Below are positions 1-12,193 of a DNA stretch of 64,000 bases, piece after piece. The notes beneath the pieces were generated by a model. It did no database searches, was not told where the DNA came from, and worked only from the letters and a program-made list of their open reading frames with translations. The position numbers and the translations under genes were made by a program. Positions within the stretch are counted from its first letter, which is position 1. Every line of letters begins with the position of its first letter. This DNA is from Talinum fruticosum (lineage: Eukaryota > Streptophyta > Magnoliopsida > Caryophyllales > Talinaceae): contig JAITYX010000030.1 of NCBI GenBank assembly GCA_021018815.1, positions 1,503,001 through 1,567,000 on the forward strand. The letters run 5' to 3'.

Positions 1-3000
1 AGATTCTCACACAATTGCAAGATTAATTACCTTAGGGTTCAGACATAACCAACCAGATATTCTGGCCTGGTAAGAAAACAGGTATGTGTGAGTCTAGGGC
101 TTGTCAGAACATTGCCTTTTCATTTCAAGATCCCAGACAACATTATCCAAACCCAAAGAAGACAATATAGTTGAAGGACCTGCGAAGTGTTCATTCCACA
201 CTTTAGCTGGAGAAGTTTCCACTTCTGGACTTAATTTTTCAACAGATTATTTACTTCCTTGCAAAGAATCAAAAGTACAGGATAAAGTACGCAAGACCCC
301 AAGAAGGTTAAATCTTAACACACAGACATGCAGTAATCAACGGCCTACAATCTGTTCCTCATGCCAGCTGGAACACCAAATTGAGAAAGGGGACATGCAT
401 GTTTGAACTAGAATCTAAATCACCATTGTTCTAGCTCCAGAGAATGGATTACATTTCACTCATACAGCATAACCGGAATATTCGAAGGCAGTAAGCATGC
501 TCTATTGCTATCACATTCCACAAATTTCAAATGATAACAGAATACATTTATATCATCTGACATTTTCATCAAATCATTAAAAAAGGTGTTTTCTAAGTGC
601 TTCCTGCTTCGTTTCAACTGAAGACACAGTACACATATTTACTTCAGGGATTCAAAATGCAGTTTCAGTCACGGTAAGGCAATCCTGCTCTAATGTGGCA
701 ATCGCGTTTCTCACAGGGTGAAAACGTGGTTTGCTCAACTTGAAAACCATTCTGATGTGGCTGTTTTGTTGCAGAACAGTCACATTTTGAATCCATTCAG
801 ATAAGACATAACATCCGAAACATTTGAAAAAGAGAAAGTCCTTTTAATTGACCTTCAACAATATAAACACGCAAGGAAGTTGGACTTTTCCGAGTCCTAA
901 CATAGGAGACACACTAGAACTTAAAAGAAGCATAAGACAACCACGTTTGATCCTCTGACAAAATATATAAGAAAACAAATAGCAATACATATACATGTGC
1001 TAAGGGATTTCAGAAAAAGCAATAATGTAGAATTTTGTGGGTAGCAGAAAAGACCAAGCAGACAAAGAGCTACAGAAAGTTGTACTTACTAATAGTTTGG
1101 ACTATGGCCAAACCAACTACACACCCTCTAACAATTATTTGTAAGTGTTACCTTGAATAACCATATGCAAGAACCAAAATTTACACATGCATAAGCAGCA
1201 GGAACCACTGTAATAAACACAGCCTTGAAATTTCCAGAGAATGCCTCCAGAACCCCTAAGGTTTTTAAACATCCTCATTACAATGTTGGAAGAACCAACT
1301 TGCTTCAATAGAACCATTTTTCTGTCATTTTTACCTAACCTTCCTATCTTCCTTATTAAGAAACCAGCAGAAGTTTACTCAGTCAATCAACTTCAAAGTT
1401 GACAATGATCACTTCTGCAAAAACTTGACAGCTGAAAAGCCTACATGAGGGCTTTTGAGCGTCGCTGGGCCTTACCCTCCCCTCCTTGCTAAATGGCTCT
1501 TGAAAAAGCATTTTACAACCTGGTGTCATGGTGTAATAATCATTACTAAGCATAGCGTAGGGTCCATGGATAACCAAGATAACTAATTGCTTACATGAAT
1601 GATTAATGGCTTTCCTTTACAAGAGATTAAGTACATCAGCAACTCCACAATACAAGAAACTACAGCTAATAGAGGAGGACAATATTGTGGAAACATATAT
1701 AAAAAGTACAAGTTTCACAACTGAAACTTTGTAAACTAGAATTCTTCTCCAAAGGTTCATAATAATGGAACAGATATCAGTTTTATACAATATCTAATGG
1801 TTTCAGGGTAGACACATAAGTAAATATATAATAAAAAGGTGCTAGTGTTTTGTTTTCTGTTTAATTTCTTCATTCCCACATTACACTTTTGTACTACAAT
1901 AACCCCAATGTTGAGGAAAATTACAGGTTAACAACATAATCTCATAGTTTGCATTCATACAAATAATTCCTTCGTTATTTCAGAGTTTCATTAGAACAGC
2001 TTCATATTTCAACGAACAGCTTTAGTCGACTAACACATTTTTTAAGCTTAAATAAACCCAGAGAACAGTCAAACATAGTATTTCAAGGGAAGTCTTATTC
2101 AGCATGCAAGACCATCATGAAAAGCATTTGAAAGATTTTCGAGCAAACACATCTCACAAGTATTTTACTCACTTTGTTGCTCCTCACTGGATTCAGATAT
2201 GAATACTGAATCCGCCCTAGAAAAGGAGTTTAGCATATTCTCTTAGATCCTTTTAATACTCAAATAACCCACTTAGTAATTTGTCCTAAATAAAGAATTA
2301 ACTCCATTTACAGCGTACATACATGCCAGGAGTGTTATTATGATCTTAAAGCTCACTTCATATCCCGTTTCAGAATGGAAACATATTATCCACCTATTCA
2401 GAAGACGATCTTTATATAGGACAAAAAAATAATAATAATTCAACATAATTCTAACAACGGAATGGTGTCAATAACGGTCAAAGAAAGCATGAATACACAT
2501 TCTAAATTTCTTTTATGTTTTTCAATAAGGCAATTATTAAAATTGCTTTACGTACAAGATGCCACATGTTTCCATTCTTGACCAAGTTCACTTAATTAGG
2601 GAAAAAACGACAACTTACTGCTTTTAGTAAAGCAGCATGAGTAATAGGAATTTTATCAGAAATAGCAATTTTTTGTGCATCTACTAAAAGTTCACAGAAG
2701 ATTTGCGAAAATCCCATACAATTACAGAGTTATATATCATACAAAGGAGCCACCGAGAAAACACACTGATAGAATATATAAGAGTTGAAATACATACCGA
2801 TTGAAAACTAATCATGCAAAGATCACAAGTGTGATTATTGTTAATTTGTTATATGCACATTTCATGCCAAGCCAAGCTAGTTAGTGCCTCTAATACCTCA
2901 AACTCCAAAGACAACAATAAGAGACGATTAAATATGCCTCATTTTTAAGCACAGAAGTTTCAAGCAAGTCACAACAAATTAAGCACAGAAGGAAACCCAA

Positions 3001-4006
3001 GCATAAAATTCAACATTAGCACCCAATCCCCAACAGTAAGATGATTAAATATGCCTCATTTTTATGTAAACATAAATCCTGTAGGAAAGATAGCATGCAG
3101 TTTGTAGGAAAACACTGAAGAGATGACAAAACGTAATAACAAAACCAGCCTAGTCATCAATAACAAAATGTAAGCTTTCCCAAGAAATCTAGATGCATGA
3201 AAGCAAACCATGACAAATGTTCCATGCATATGCATTAATCCTTGTCATCAATAGTATGTCAATAATGAGATGACAAAACAAAGAACAGCAGGAAATTACG
3301 TGATCAGCAAGAAAAGCCATCCAATTTTTGAAATTTAAGTTTTGAATCCACTAGAGCACTTCCAAGTGCAGGTCTTGCTGAATTTAAATTTTCTAATTCC
3401 AAAAGCTCGAAACACAGCCAACGGTTTCAGTGCAGTTACTCGTAGTTTTCCCCAACATGTAGCCTCCAGACTCAACTATCAAGGGTTGAACACGAAAATG
3501 AAAAAGTGAAAAACCTATAAAACAATTTTCCCCGCATCTTATGCATCTTCATTTTGGGGAAGAGGCATGAGGAACTAGGATAGCTATGCCAATTCTGCTC
3601 TCCACGTCTATATCCAAGTCTACAAGAACAACAGCAGCAGCAGCAACACCACGACGACCAAGTGTAGATCCTGCCTAATGAGAGTATAAGCAGATATAGA
3701 CATAGGAAGTCTTGCATCTGCAAGAGTTTAAGACCAATTCCAAGAGACCCACAATTTTTTATGTATCTTTTTTTAAAAAATATCCCTCTCTCTGCAGAAA
3801 ACCTTTTTGATTGAAATCTTTTCAAAACAGGTTTTGCTAACAGACATGTTTCTATACAATCAAAAACAAAAAGTCAAATTTTCAGCCAGTCAATAACAGA
3901 TCAGAGAGACAACCAACACATAGAATACAACTACCTACACATAAAAAAAAAAAACAGAAACAAAAATGAGGAAGAAAAAATAAAGGAGTTGATTTTTGGA
4001 TCATAC
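1..4006. other. AT-rich stretch without recognisable protein
   Basis: I find no protein family in either strand. The minus strand has a good acceptor-like site (pyrimidine-rich tract then TTTTGTCAG) with a possible exon beginning at 954. All three frames after it close within about 40 codons, so it would be a terminal exon plus 3' UTR at best. A plus-strand open stretch at about 101-406 has no ATG and no known motif. The most likely content is introns and UTR of the minus-strand transcript whose 5' end lies near 5,700, or simple intergenic DNA. Confidence 0.4.
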
Positions 4007-5850
4007 GAAATGGCTTGTTGCTTCAAGAATCAGATGGACTGCCCCTCTCCACACCAACGTTGAGGTAGGTATACTTCTGTGAGAAGAACAGGAAAACAAG
4101 GCCTGTAGAACGCAGCTAATATAGCAAGAGATCTGGAAATACTACCCAAAAATAATAAATTTTTGAACTCAGATTGAGCTGGATTTTGCAAAATTTTTGA
4201 CACGTGTCAATTCTCACTATATGTAACTTTCTTAGGGGTGAAACGGATTCTAATATGGAAACAATGCTCCATTTCCGTATAATTACTTGCGAACACAGTC
4301 CATAATCAAATTTTGCATGAAGCAGCAATCACAATGGAAAAACCAATTCAAAGTTCTATAATTTATGCAGAGGTGGATACATTCAGTGTTTTGTGTGCAT
4401 TAGGAGGAATGTGAACAAACAAAGAAATATATCCACAACAGATTCCCACAAATTTATTACCTGTATTTCTATAATGCATTTTCATATTTTTTAACTATTT
4501 TACATAAAATAGGTTGCATTTATGACTAAATTACAGGAATATCAGCTATGCTGCAAATTTGGAAGTGAAAAATAGCACTAAGTCATCAATTCTGAGCACT
4601 TGCTATATGATTAATGGCACATTGAACTGCAAATCACATTAGATGTCACTAACAAACTTAAAAACCCAAACAACAACACCAGGATGGTAATTCATCTACT
4701 TCTATTCTATGGTCATTATTCTACATCAATTTTGATCCGCTTCAAAGCACTGCCCTATATAGTGAACACCTTGTATTGGGCGAGAGCATTGTCATCCAAG
4801 AGATAAGGTGAGATGGATGCATTAGAGGTGATTTATAACTTTTTAGGTGAATAATAAAAGTCACATAATCGTCCGTCAGACAACCCCAAATAGAAAAGCC
4901 ATCCAGAACTGATTACTTGCACCGAAAATTATGAAATCAATTCCTAAAGTGTCTGCCTCCCATATCTCTTTGGTGACACGGTGTCACACAAAATTTTACA
5001 TGAGATACATAAAAACTATGCAATTATCAATGTGATCTCAATATATATGTAAGCAAGACTATATCAAAGCCATAGGAGAATGCTTTTAGTAAGCAACCAA
5101 CATCAGAAACTACTAAGTAGATCTCCCCCTCCCCGGGACTTCTCCAAGGTATATATGTGAAGTGATATTCTAAATGGGGTTGACTGCTTTTTCCTCTGCT
5201 CCCACAAATCTCAAACAAATGGAGACTACAATTTTTAACAAAAAGAAAGGCCCAACTCAATAATACTAGAAGCCATTATGAATAGCCCATAAATGTCACA
5301 GCTCATGAATTAAGAAAGGAAAGCATATACTATCTGCAACAAATTTATTGTCCAATCTCACATATTGGTTCAAAAGGCACCAATTAATTTGACTGCAATT
5401 ATCAACATAAACATCTTCCAATAAGCCAATAACTTATCGAAACTACATCAAGATGATTAATAGGCCATTTATCGAGACTAAATCAATCATTTATCACGAT
5501 TACAAGATAAACAGCTCACAAATTATCACCAAACATCAATAACATAACTTGCTTACCTCTTTCTTCCAGTAACGAATTCATCCTGATAGTTCTTTTCTCG
5601 ATAATTCTCTTCCTTCCTCATCTTCCACTCATTCACCTCCTACCCAATCTCTGCAATTCTCTCAGTCAAGCCACCCTTTACGCGGGAAAATTACCGCGAA
5701 ATCCCGTCAAATTAACCAAATTGCCACAGTGGATTCCGCCGGGGAAGGTTCGACGCTCGCCGCCGATGTTCCGGGAGCAGAAGATAGAGAAGACCAACGG
5801 CGGGGATTGGGAACATTCTCGAAGGATCACGATGGGCACCGAGGTAAAAT
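4007..5850 (-). other. possible 5' part of a minus-strand spliced transcript
   Basis: Two exon-like blocks are visible on minus. One runs from the GC-rich region near 5,850-5,700 down to 5,557, where it meets a strong GTAAGC donor. The second is 4,076-4,007, with a pyrimidine-rich acceptor ending TTCTCACAG and a GTATGA donor. An ATG at about 5,622 stays open across the first block, and the two blocks join in frame, giving about 45 residues that start MRKEENYREKNYQ. I recognise no family. It could equally be a spliced 5' UTR with the coding part left of the window, or a non-coding RNA. The GC-rich start and sharp splice signals argue for transcription; the protein reading is a guess. Confidence 0.27.
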
Positions 5851-6461
5851 GTCTCCAAGCAGAAGTGGAAAATGGAGGGTTTTTGGTTTAGGTTTTAAGC
5901 AGTACAGAGAAGAACAAGATTGAACATCAATTTTCCCGTGCCAACTAATTTTGTTTATAAGAATAAAATTCGACAGTTTTCCAAAATCCATCTGAAATTA
6001 TCGAATTGATGGCTTTTTTTCTTCTTTTTTTTTTTGTAAAATCAATGGATAACTTAGCAGAGTAATATTATGACAAGATATCTTTTTTGATAAAAAATAT
6101 GTAATTTTAATTTCACCTTGAAATATAACTTACAATAAATTGTTTGACTCATAACAAATCGTATTGTTGATATAAAATTGTTTTAATTTTAGTTGCTCTC
6201 TTACCATAACCTTTTTCGTTTTTATAACTAAAATGACATACTGCCGAATTTTTGTCAAACAATACAAGAGCTTAACAATACGGTCTGATTTAGGATCATA
6301 TATATTCCCTAGAAGAATGTAAGGTATCTGTATATTCATCTTGTCTTTTGTTAACATTCATTTTCTGTAGACAATCTTACCTCTTCAAGTACACAAGTTA
6401 ATTACGAAAAAGCTTCGGAAAATAACTAAAGTTAACAATATTGTCATCCAAATTTAGACTT
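5851..6461. other. intergenic spacer
   Basis: This AT-rich spacer lies between the presumed 5' end of the left minus-strand transcript and the stop codon of the first neprosin-family gene. It would hold the promoter of the former and the 3' UTR of the latter. No other feature is visible. Confidence 0.5.
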
Positions 6462-9400
6462 TTATGACAGGACTTGTGTGCCACCATATACAACTCTATG
6501 GGAAAGCTCTAGAGCAACATTAGTACCATTAACTTGCACATCAGCGTTTCTGCTACCTGCAATGTCATCTGTCTCAAGAAAACCCTTAAGAAAAAACTCA
6601 TCCTTTATTCCATAGAATTCTGGCCCATTAGTATACCCTTTAGTAGGAATATTAACTGCTTTCTTACCCAATTCATTGACTACAAAGAAATCATAACAGT
6701 ATGCATTAAAACTTTTGTGTTTGCTAGGCTTAAAACCACTTCCCATATGAGCAACTCCGGGTATGTTAGGCTGATGGTACGACTCCCTCCGCATTCAACA
6801 TAAGAACCTGATTCTGCTAAGCCTGTGAATATACTTTTTGGCCAGAATCCAATAGGAGTATGGTCATGTCCCACTTCAAGCCACCAGTTTCCATTCAGAG
6901 GATCCTGTACAGAAACACAAACTTCAACCACAGTTGAACAGAACTTGTCAGGAAACTAAGTGGATGTTAAAAACTTTGTACAGTTACCTGATATATGAAA
7001 AAACTGAAATGATATATCTGACTCCCCCTGGTTGTGTTACTGGAGAAAGTATCGTGTCGAGGGGTATATCAGGCCGAACAATAACAAATCCAGGGCAGTA
7101 GGTATTGAAGCAATGCGATTGGCCAGCCTGTAGATATCAAAATACGAGGTTAGTGTTTCTTTAAAACTTGATCTGTTTTACAGTTTTACCCAAAGCGAGC
7201 CTCTCACATTACCTATTACACAAAATGCATAAAGTATATGCAGTGACAATTAACATTAAATATACAATCAGCCAACTTATTGCTTACATCAGTGTAGATG
7301 AACATTCGGGTTTGGAAATCCTTGTATAAGATGGGATTCACCTGTATACCACAATGAATGAAATATTACAAATAAACCAAATTTTTATGATGAGTATAAA
7401 CTTCTATGAACCACAGCTGCACAAACTCAATCCAATGAACATTTACTAAGGACTGCAGGGCATTGGGATCACATATGGTGCTGGAACATGGTTTGCAGCT
7501 CATAAGTTGCAACAGAAACAACCACCCAATAAGAACCATGCCCAATAAGGCTCCAGGGAGATCCAATTGCAGGTGTTCTAACCATTGCAGGAAAAGATAT
7601 TGTTTTTCTAGAAACCGACCAGGGAACTTTGAAAAGATATTAGAAGTTACAAATAGCAACTAGGCTATGAAAGAAAGATTTTATATACATATGATGTGCA
7701 AAGCAATAGTAATGTAAAGAATGTGTTATCAGCATCTGAACAGTAGCAGAAGAAATCTAATCAATTAATCTAAGCCTGCTTGATAATAGAGAAGAACACA
7801 CATCAAAGGAGGAAGGGGGAGAATTGGAATAAAGTTTGCTACTTAGTTGCACCAACTTAGTCTAATTTTGATTTCTGGATTAAGATTTTGGTATACATAT
7901 CACCCGAAACAGGTATTGAAAATTTCAGATCACAGGTTTTTTGAGAGTTCATGGTAAGTATGTACCGGACAAACAGCCCCCTTCCTTCTCTTTTTCTTCT
8001 TTTTTTCAAGTCTAGGGGTGTCTGGTTGCATGGATCTGAATTATTCCCTGCAACTAGTAATAACAACAGTTATTCAAGAACATTACTTCATTACGTTGAC
8101 AGAACCCAACAACTATAAAATCAATAGAGCAGTTATATTATACAAATAAAAAAGTGGGAAGCATACTGAAACTGTGATTACGGAGTGATTCAACTATACA
8201 ACTTGTATAGGCTAAGTCAGGGGAGGAACAAGACCTCAATGAGTTTGCTTACCGTCCATCCCACTTGAATGCTGTCAGAACCACCCTGGATGCCAAGCTG
8301 ACCTTTAGTATATTCATAGTTAAAAATAGGTGGATTATGTACACTAAGATTTGCTCCAACTCCGTGATATTCTTGTCTACTGCCTGACTTTGTTTGAGCA
8401 ATTGCAACCTGAAAGAATTCACATCGATGGCCAAGACAGTCAAAGTACAGAATTGAACCAAGTAAATAATGTCAACCATGGAAGAGTATTGGCAAGGAAA
8501 ATTGTAGGCCAGAGTCCAAACTTACATAAATACCAGGTTTCAGTGAAATAGAGTGGGGGTCAATCTTTGAAGTATGATTCATTGTCAGAGATTTCATCCG
8601 CTCAACATGATCTTCATTCACCCTCCTGATTGGAACTGTTCCAGCAGGGCAGGCTTTGTCTTTCAACCCAATACTTACCAGCTTAGCATCTTTTGAGAAA
8701 GTATGTACTGATGACATCTGCTGCATTCTCGAGCTAGGTCTCATCTAATGCACAACATCCATGGATTAGACAATGAAGTTTCGAGTTCCCAACAATAGTT
8801 GGATAAGAGTAGCTAAACAGAAATAATTGGAAGCATACCCGTGGATGGAAATTATGGTTCTTCAAAGCAGGATGGTCAAATGCTGGTTGTTTGTAGAAAT
8901 CCACACATTCATATATGTCTCCATGCTCGGTCTGTTAACATGAATTTTAAATGAAAAATACAGCATTTTTGACAAAGAAAATAAATCTGCTAATAATTGA
9001 AGATATAAAATAACATTGTGCATTGTGAGCTAGAAAATAGATAGAAGCCATTTATGCAGGGCCATATAGCAGCAGAAACGGAAGGTGTGCCTAACATGGG
9101 AACAGATGCATAACCATTTTTGGTTTAAGCAATATTCCAACCAAAAGATTGAAAGAACAATATATCCACTAATAATATTCCCTTTGCACCTTTTTATTAC
9201 TCATAAAAAATATATATATGTATATATTCCCCTTGTACCACTATGACTGTCTAGTTCATATTTTCATAACATTTATATTTTTATGTCCAAAATATCATAT
9301 TAATGACATTGAGCACCACTTTAATCATAATATTTTCATTCCTAGTTCAAATTGATATTAAGGCTAGCTAATATGTTCTAGTTAGAAACAAATTTGTATG

Positions 9401-9647
9401 AGTAACGAAGTAGGACAATAAATCATAGCAGAACAAAGAGAAAATAAATGTCATAGCAGAAGTAAATTACCAAAACTTCTGAGACAGGAAGATTAACCTT
9501 GATAGTCTTGACGGCCGGCTTATTAAGATGCTCAAGTTGCTCCATTTTGCCTAAATTCTCTAATTTGGGCAATGAGGTTCCATCATGTCCATCACTAATC
9601 TGGAGCAGAAGTGAAAATAGCAAGCTGACCACAGCTTTTAGAGCCAT
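6462..9647 (-). CDS. neprosin-family (DUF239) protein, copy 1, two frameshifts
   Basis: Seven exons: 9647-9498, 8931-8839, 8744-8526, 8408-8253, 7341-7288, 7127-6988, 6904-6462; all introns are phase 0. Intended product about 418 residues. The start was chosen at MALKAVVSLL, a hydrophobic signal-peptide-like N-terminus; another in-frame ATG lies at 9689. Next comes the neprosin activation-peptide region (KTIK/TEHGDIYECVDFYKQP, then CPAGTVPIRR). The C-terminal neprosin domain has GGSDSIQVGW, the paired Cys of HCFNTYC, NGNWWLEVG and GFWPKSIF. Exons 6 and 7 are each one base short: a T6 run (plus 6998-7003) and a GGG run (6785-6787), the latter at the codon of the conserved CGGE glutamate. The position aligned with the first catalytic Glu is Gln (about residue 202). 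The C-terminus is about 28 residues longer than in the paralogues. Neprosins are secreted plant glutamic peptidases with an N-terminal activation peptide; activity here is doubtful. Confidence 0.85.
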
Positions 9648-12193
9648 GGGATGGACCTTCAATGCCAAAGACAATACTATATGAAGCAACTCTTTGCTTA
9701 ATTATTACCCTAATGCATCCAGATAGCCAATAATACATAGGAAGCAGCACATAGGATGATAAATATATCATTCAGTTTTTTATTTGCCCCCGATTGAGAA
9801 AGGCATTCTGATCCGCTCTCTGATCTCGAGTTATTGTCCTTGATTTTCTAATGGCAATTAGTTTGGAGACACTCTTCTTTGCTACTCAGATTCGTTGTTC
9901 ACATCAATGACCTCAGACTTATCAAGTACCAATCCGTCCTATTTAACAAATCATGAATTGTTTTCTTGCATGAACTGGACCACTTTCAGAACTCAACCAG
10001 AATGCTAATTTTCATACAGTAGATCAGTACTTGAGAAATGTTCAGATAACTGTTTTTCACTCACCTAAAGATAGTACATGATTCTCAAGGGCTCTTGCAA
10101 GGGGCTATATTAGGCTCAAATTCATATAAAAAAAAAAATGAAACCAAGCCCATAAGTCATAACTTATATGATAGCTCTAGTTCTGAAGTAGCACAGAAAC
10201 AGAGAAGCTCCAAGCCAGCACCCCTGAAATCTTTCAGAATAATGGGGACATATCAGTAGTAATCAGAGTTCCTTAAACTGTTATATACCGTGCTTGAGGA
10301 CATTGCTTTTAAAGACATAAATTTTTTCATGTATGTCATCTGCATTAAATATAGCATTCGCAGATTATATCATACAAAACAGAATAATGAAAACAGCAGA
10401 AATCATCGGGAATTCAGACAGGGAGAATACTCTCTTACCATGATTTCAGGTACAGTAGATAGAATAACAGAACTCAGATGTGATGGTGTTTATAGAATAT
10501 GTTGAACAGGTATTATTCTGCTGCTCATGGCAATTTGAACAACATTAGTTCCTATAGCTAGAAAATCGATGCTCCCCACTTGTCTCCTTGGCAATTATGG
10601 TTCTATTGTATCATCTATGAGTGTGACTAAATCTCTGATGCACTTAAGTAATGAAATCTCAAGAGATTCTTTTTCAAAGCATATCTTTTGTGATTTTTTT
10701 CCCATTCTGATAATTTTTTTTCCAAACATTAAATTTCTAGTAAGGCTGGTCTTCTTTCTTTATTAACATTCAGCTCCTTCCCTGATACTTATCCTGTAAA
10801 TTGCTGAAGGAATCATACTTTTTTGGCACATGAGTTTTGTTAGCATTCGGGAGTTCAATCTCACAAACAATAATAGAAAACAAAACGAAAGGAGAAACAA
10901 AGACACAAGAATTTTATGTAAAACAAAAACACAAGAATTTTACGTGGAAAACCCAAAATAAGGAAAAATCACAAATGATGCACTAGAACTTTGGTAGCTT
11001 TGCAAGAAATTTTACTCTCTAGCTATGACAAGCTTTACACCTTGCTACTTATTGCTACACATGAGAATGGAGGTCTGCGTACAATTATAGTAAAAAACCG
11101 AGCCATAATTGCAGGAAAACAGATGAAAACAAGCCCAAAAGCCATGCCTAGAACGGGCCGTGCCAGAAGACACGAACTGCCCATGTCACTGGCACAGGCC
11201 ATGTCCTCAGACACGGCCAGCCCGTGCCAGCTGCTAGCTGACCAGTCTTCGTTTCTTTGGCCTACACGGCCCATTCTTCTTGCTTTTGGGTCGTACTCGC
11301 TGTTCCAAGCCTTGAAGCTCAATTTCCCGAGCCCAAATATATCCATTAGACTCCACAGAATCCCAATGTTTTGAATATCATTGGTTGCTCTATCTGGCCT
11401 TGATAATAATTATAAAAAAACTAAATGTAGGAAATAAGGACTAACCCCAGTGCGTAAGCGAGCAGATCGATTATTGTTCGGTAACTCACGAGCGAATTCC
11501 CAAGTCACGGATACGTCAAGCTGGTTGTATGTCCAAGTTCCGAATTACTGATATTACCCGGTATAGTGTATCCGGCGGCTATCAAAATCGCCGGAAACAA
11601 CCACGATTCAAACCCAAATACCCTGAGATGGTGAGTCTAAATGTGAGAGAGAATAATGTGGGTGTGTTTTTTGTTGTTCTTGATTCTTAGAGAAACGCAC
11701 TAATCACTTCAATTTTAACTAAGAAAACAACCCATAATTAAATAACAGATTTAATCTCACTTGAAACTGAAAATTAATTCTATAATCAACTTCATTAAAA
11801 CCATTATTGTTGCCGTTACACACCAGGCAACGCTAAGGATATCTTCTTTATGTTGAATTGCATGAATCCAAGGAAGTTTTGGCAAAAGTGACCTAAGTTG
11901 TTGTATAAATTGTATAATCCACTGCATTAAAGGAAGTCTTGCAATGAAATCGTATATAATCCATTGGTCTTCTCCATTACATATGCATTTTATTTAATGT
12001 TGGGTGTTATATTTGTTTAGTTCGACTCGGCATTTGTAGGTGTTTACTTGTTTGAGATTTATATTTTTGGGACTATTTTATTTCAGTTTTACCTATAACA
12101 AACTCAAACAAACTAATCAAGAATCAACATACTGCAAAACGTCTTACTCATTCAACAAAATCTCAAAATACCACCTTTTATTTATAAAATTTG
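9648..12193. other. spacer between neprosin copies 1 and 2, transposon-like fragment
   Basis: No gene is recognised. At 10,880-10,960 a short imperfect direct repeat built on ACACAAGAATTTTA(C/T)GT is followed by TGGAAAACCC, a pattern often seen in plant retrotransposon remnants. A relatively GC-rich patch lies at 11,440-11,640. The segment next to 9,648 should contain the promoter of copy 1. Element identity is not established. Confidence 0.35.

Noticed and set aside
101..406. Open plus-strand stretch of 101 codons at the left edge
   Set aside because: No ATG start, no recognised motif, weak splice context; it may be chance. Not listed as a gene.
3472..3825. Minus-strand ORF of 117 codons with a run of Cys
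   Set aside because: The Cys run comes from a short GCT/TGC repeat (CAGCAG on plus). No family likeness; probably intron or UTR.
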